Origin: Bacillus sp. S/N-304-OC-R1 | Lineage (GTDB): Bacteria; Bacillota; Bacilli; Bacillales; Cytobacillaceae | NCBI RefSeq assembly: GCF_019749375.1 | Contig: NZ_JACWFE010000004.1 | Span: 370,133 to 434,132, forward strand | DNA: 64,000 nucleotides | Direction: 5' to 3' | Part shown: piece after piece, positions 61,411-64,000 of the stretch | Layout: the number at the start of each line of letters is the position of its first letter | Position numbering within the stretch: the first letter of the stretch is position 1 | Translations under genes and position numbers: made by a program | Notes under the pieces: generated by a model | Told to the model about the DNA's origin: nothing | The model's database searches: none | The model's input: the letters and a program-made list of their open reading frames with translations, nothing else

Positions 61411-61655
61411 ATTGGACAAGAAATCATATATTCATCAAAATTTGTCCAATATCACCCCGTTATTGGACAAGAAAACACAAATTCACCAAAATTTGTCCAA
61501 TAACACCACTTTATTGGACAAGAAAACACAAATTCACCAAAATTTGTCCAATAACACCACTTTATTGGACAAGTAAACACAAATTCAACAAAATCTGTCC
61601 AATAACACCGCATTATCGGACAAGAAAATACAAATTTATCAAAATTTGTCCATTA
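61411..61655. repeat. Five tandem 51-bp hairpin units
   Basis: Units start at about 61412, 61463, 61514, 61565 and 61616, exactly 51 bp apart. Each begins TTGGACAAGAAAACACAAAT and contains TTTGTCCAA, so TTGGACA and TGTCCAA can pair across about 24 bases. Units 2 and 3 are nearly identical; units 1, 4 and 5 have drifted, and unit 5 has TCGGACA. Because 51 is divisible by three, a chance reading frame runs through the first three units (17-residue repeats). I treat the array as DNA structure, not a gene. Confidence 0.82.
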
Positions 61656-61753
61656 ACCTAGCTTTCTATTACTATCTATCATTTCGTAGCACTTAATACT
61701 GTTCCATGTTATTCTAGTAGTCTAGAGTTCTATGAAAAAGGAGTCTTTTCAAC

Positions 61754-62509
61754 ATGAAATTTGTTTCTTGGAATGTGAATGGAATTCGAGCTTGTGTGAA
61801 AAAAGGTTTTTTGGATTATTTTCATGAAGTGGATGCTGATATTTTTTGTATTCAAGAGTCAAAGCTGCAGGAAGGTCAAATTAACCTGGAGCTTAATGGC
61901 TATTATCAATATTGGAATTATGCATTGAAAAAAGGGTATTCTGGTACAGCTGTGTTTACGAAACAGAAGCCGCTATCTGTTAAATATGGAGTAGGGGAAA
62001 AAGAGACGGAAGATGAAGGGCGGATTATTACGCTTGAGTTCGAATCTTTCTACTTGGTGAATGTGTATACGCCAAACTCTCAGCGTGACTTGGCTCGTCT
62101 TTCGTACCGACTAGAATGGGAAAACAATTTACTCCAATATTTACGTGAATTGGATCAAATAAAGCCAGTTGTGTATTGTGGTGATCTTAATGTTGCACAT
62201 GCTGAAATGGATTTGAAAAATCCTAAATCCAATGAAGGAAACTCCGGTTTTACTCAAGAGGAAAGAGCAAAAATGACGAAGTTGCTAGATTCTGGTTTTG
62301 TAGATACCTTTCGATATGTTTATCCGGATGCAGAAGGGGCTTACACTTGGTGGTCCTATATGGCAAAAGTGAGAGAGCGGAATATTGGATGGCGGATCGA
62401 TTATTTTATCGTTTCAGATCGAGTGAAGGAATTCATCAAATCAGCGCAAATTCATTGTGACATAATGGGCAGTGATCATTGTCCTGTCGTGCTTGAAATG
62501 GAATTATAA
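61754..62509 (+). CDS. exoA: Exodeoxyribonuclease III (ExoA/AP endonuclease family)
   Basis: The 251-residue protein begins MKFVSWNVNGIRACVKKGFL and has IFCIQESKLQEGQI (catalytic Glu), NVYTPNSQRDLARLSYRLEW, CGDLNVAHAEMDLKNPKSN, WWSYMAKVRERNIGWRIDYF and GSDHCPVVLEMEL (Asp-His). All are standard ExoIII/AP endonuclease residues. It cleaves at abasic sites in base excision repair. AAAAGGAG precedes the ATG. It is probably monocistronic; the IS element begins 32 bp after the stop. Confidence 0.94.
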   Translation: MKFVSWNVNGIRACVKKGFLDYFHEVDADIFCIQESKLQEGQINLELNGYYQYWNYALKKGYSGTAVFTKQKPLSVKYGVGEKETEDEGRIITLEFESFYLVNVYTPNSQRDLARLSYRLEWENNLLQYLRELDQIKPVVYCGDLNVAHAEMDLKNPKSNEGNSGFTQEERAKMTKLLDSGFVDTFRYVYPDAEGAYTWWSYMAKVRERNIGWRIDYFIVSDRVKEFIKSAQIHCDIMGSDHCPVVLEMEL

Positions 62510-62547
62510 TAGTAAAAAGGGTATCCAATAGATGCATCGGTGCTGCA

Positions 62548-62583
62548 CCCCAAAAGTTAGAGTTAAAAAACTAACTTTTGGGG
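62548..62583 (+). promoter_or_regulatory. RBS-masking hairpin at the IS left end
   Basis: CCCCAAAAGTTAG (62548-62560) pairs perfectly with CTAACTTTTGGGG (62571-62583). The GGGG at 62580-62583 is the likely orfA ribosome binding site, nine bases before its ATG. RNA that reads in from outside would fold it shut, limiting transposase made from read-through transcription. Confidence 0.65.
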
Positions 62584-62592
62584 TGTTTTTCT

Positions 62593-63144
62593 ATGGCAAA
62601 ATATAGTGAAGGATTTAAATTGAAAGTTGTTCAGGAGTATTTAGAAGGTAAGTTGGGTTATCAATTATTATCGAAAAAATATGAGATGCCATCTTCAACT
62701 CCAATTGAACAATGGGTACGAGCTTATAAAGCTTTCGGTAACGAAGGTTTACAACGAAAAACAGGAAAAGAAGTATACGCTGTTCAATTCAAGCTTGATG
62801 TATTACACTTTATGAAACAAACAGGTGCTTCTTATCATGATACAGCGATTGAATTTAACATGAATAATCCGTCATTAATTGCGAATTGGAACAGTCAAGG
62901 AATAGAGGGCCTGCAAGAAAAATTGAAGGGACGGCCATCTATGTCTAAAAAGCCTAAAATTACACCTGCTAAAGGTGAAAAAACAATGTCACGTGAAGAA
63001 CAATTAGAGCGTGAAAATGAACTACTTCGTCTAGAGGTGGCGTATTTAAAAAAGTTGAAAGCTTTTCGGGAGAATCCGGACGCCTATCTCGAAAAGCACA
63101 AGCAGCGTTGGTCTTCGAACTCAAAGAAGAAGGATTCCGATTAA
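62593..63144 (+). CDS. IS3-family transposase OrfA
   Basis: The product has 183 residues from the ATG at 62593 (MAKYSEGFKLKVVQEYLEGK). It has two helix-turn-helix units of the HTH_28/IS150 type, the second starting at AVQFKLDVLHFMKQTGASYH, and a C-terminal leucine-zipper-like SREEQLERENELLRLEVAYL. It recognises the IS ends. The slippery heptamer A AAA AAG at 63048-63054 lies in frame (codons TTA AAA AAG), 90 bases before the orfA stop. Confidence 0.92.
   Translation: MAKYSEGFKLKVVQEYLEGKLGYQLLSKKYEMPSSTPIEQWVRAYKAFGNEGLQRKTGKEVYAVQFKLDVLHFMKQTGASYHDTAIEFNMNNPSLIANWNSQGIEGLQEKLKGRPSMSKKPKITPAKGEKTMSREEQLERENELLRLEVAYLKKLKAFRENPDAYLEKHKQRWSSNSKKKDSD
63048..63054 (+). other. Programmed -1 frameshift site
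   Basis: A AAA AAG in the orfA reading frame is the classic IS3-family slippery heptamer. After a -1 slip the frame continues openly (KVESFSGESGRLSRKAQAAL) into OrfB, giving the OrfAB fusion transposase. Confidence 0.85.
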
Positions 63145-63971
63145 AAGATGTCTTAAAACAAGTGGATATTCCTGAAGCAACGTACCACTATCACATCAAT
63201 CAAATGAATAATGAAGACCCGGATCAAGCGTGGAAAACGTTGATTTTAGCGCTATTTGAGAAGCATGAAGGTCGATATGGTTATCGTCGCATCTATCCGG
63301 AATTAAGAGCACAAGGATACGTAATTAATCATAAGAAAGTACAACGACTTATGAACGAACTCGATTTAAAGTGCGAGAAGTTCGTTCGTAAATCTCGTTA
63401 TAAATCTTATAAAGGCAAAGTAGGTAAAGTAGCAAAGAATCGATTAAACCGTCGTTTCAGCACCCGAAATGCCTTACAAAAAATTGTGACAGACGTAACG
63501 GAATTCAAGTGTACAGGAGATGAAAAATTGTATTTAAGTCCGATAATGGATTTGTATAACGGTGAAATTATTAGCTTCAGTCTATCTAAACGTCCGACAC
63601 TCGATTTTGTGATGGAATCGCTACAGCAAGCACTGCCTATCATTTTAGAACACGCCAATCACCGTACAACGATTCATTCAGATCAAGGATGGCATTATCA
63701 ACACAATTCATGGGTGAAAACATTAAAGCAAAACAAGATTTTCCAAAGCATGTCTCGTAAAGCAACATGTGCAGACAATGCGGCAATGGAAAACTTCTTT
63801 GGCATACTGAAACAGGAAATGTATTATGGAGAAGAATTGATTTCATACGAAGCCTTAAGAAAGAGAATTGAAAGATATATAGATTACTATAACAACGAAC
63901 GGATTAAACAAAAACTGGCTGGCATGAGTCCAGTAAAATACCGAACTAATGCCAGCCAATTAGCTGCATAA
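63108..63971 (+). CDS. IS3-family transposase OrfB (DDE integrase)
   Basis: The 287-residue frame holds the HTH_21 segment (HEGRYGYRRIYPELRAQGYV) and the rve integrase core. The catalytic residues are in TDVTEFKC (first Asp), HSDQGWHYQ (second Asp) and ENFFGILKQEMYY (Glu), with the DDE(35)-type spacing of IS3 elements. It is normally made as the C-terminal part of an OrfAB fusion through frameshifting at 63048. A start inside the frame is possible, but no RBS was clear. Confidence 0.9.
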   Translation: MVFELKEEGFRLKDVLKQVDIPEATYHYHINQMNNEDPDQAWKTLILALFEKHEGRYGYRRIYPELRAQGYVINHKKVQRLMNELDLKCEKFVRKSRYKSYKGKVGKVAKNRLNRRFSTRNALQKIVTDVTEFKCTGDEKLYLSPIMDLYNGEIISFSLSKRPTLDFVMESLQQALPIILEHANHRTTIHSDQGWHYQHNSWVKTLKQNKIFQSMSRKATCADNAAMENFFGILKQEMYYGEELISYEALRKRIERYIDYYNNERIKQKLAGMSPVKYRTNASQLAA

Positions 63972-64000
63972 TAAAAACTCTAACTTTAAGGGGTCACTAC

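Larger units (their letters stand above)
62541..64000 (+). mobile_element. IS3-family (IS150-like) insertion sequence, right end at the window edge
   Basis: Left-end sequence TGCTGCACCCCAAAAGTTAG (62541-62560) is matched, inverted, at the right end by CTAACTTTAAGGGGTCACTA (63980-63999). The shared core is ACCCC...AAAGTTAG. Two overlapping frames encode an OrfA helix-turn-helix protein and an OrfB DDE integrase with a slippery site between. Both frames look intact, so the element may be active. The extreme right end and any target duplication lie at or beyond the window edge. Confidence 0.88.

Noticed and set aside
61355..61576. Open frame of 73 codons with LDKKTQIHQNLSNNTTL repeats
   Set aside because: It exists because the 51-bp repeat unit is divisible by three. 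It has no good RBS or domain, and it covers only part of the array, which continues beyond its stop.
61411..61655. CRISPR array
   Set aside because: The units are direct tandem copies with no unique spacers between repeats, and no cas genes are near.

Overview
The window is a low-GC, endospore-forming Firmicutes chromosome, close to Bacillus/Neobacillus in character. It carries a GerA-type germinant receptor operon, four GerPA/GerPF-like spore proteins, a preQ1-I riboswitch on queCDE, a T-box leader, LexA-, MhqR- and PurR-like sites and ECF-sigma promoters. Start sites follow strong GGAGG ribosome binding sites, with frequent TTG starts. No tRNA, rRNA, CRISPR array or prophage was seen.

Positions 1-13.4 kb are a small-gene accessory region with signs of decay. 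It holds a MATE pump behind an XRE regulator fused to a degenerate superoxide-reductase domain, an S9 peptidase, a histidine-phosphatase gene broken by a stop codon, and several GNAT acetyltransferases. It also holds an ECF-sigma-controlled gluzincin lipoprotein with a decayed copy of its own 5' end 4.7 kb upstream, a doubly broken histidine kinase, and pssA. Two non-coding elements (5960-6527 and 12566-13407) share 22-bp terminal inverted repeats, an internal terminator-like hairpin and a four-palindrome array that lies in opposite orientation in the two copies.

Positions 13.6-28.5 kb hold a Gly-rich, His-tailed repeat protein, an HpaB-type flavin monooxygenase, the gerP-like cluster, an MFS pump, fabI, a LexA-boxed YdjM-family membrane protein and a quinone-responsive ring-cleavage dioxygenase. 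The alaR-alaT pair, the queuosine precursor operon and an AlaX editing protein follow.

Positions 28.6-40.2 kb are catabolic. A seven-gene operon (RidA, PLP dehydratase, amidohydrolase, class V aminotransferase-like enzyme, YheO-type regulator, AbgT transporter, M20 amidohydrolase) looks like an uptake and breakdown route for an unidentified N-acylated or peptide-like amino compound. Convergent to it is a T-box-controlled nhaC plus a PqqB-like hydrolase, followed by another class V aminotransferase.

Positions 40.4-48.2 kb carry transport and purine genes: a NicO-type metal transporter, a second MFS paralogue, an ArsR regulator, guanine deaminase, a SulP carrier, a purine permease and a Rieske oxygenase that share a PurBox-like intergenic region. 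Positions 48.2-62.5 kb carry the germinant receptor operon with a 52-residue D-type subunit, membrane and envelope genes (trhA, uppP, a CNNM-type protein, a YlbC-like CAP protein), an E. coli-type speD, a RacA-like MerR protein, osmC-like and exoA genes, and five tandem 51-bp hairpin units. The window ends in an IS3-family (IS150-like) element with a -1 frameshift site and an RBS-masking hairpin.
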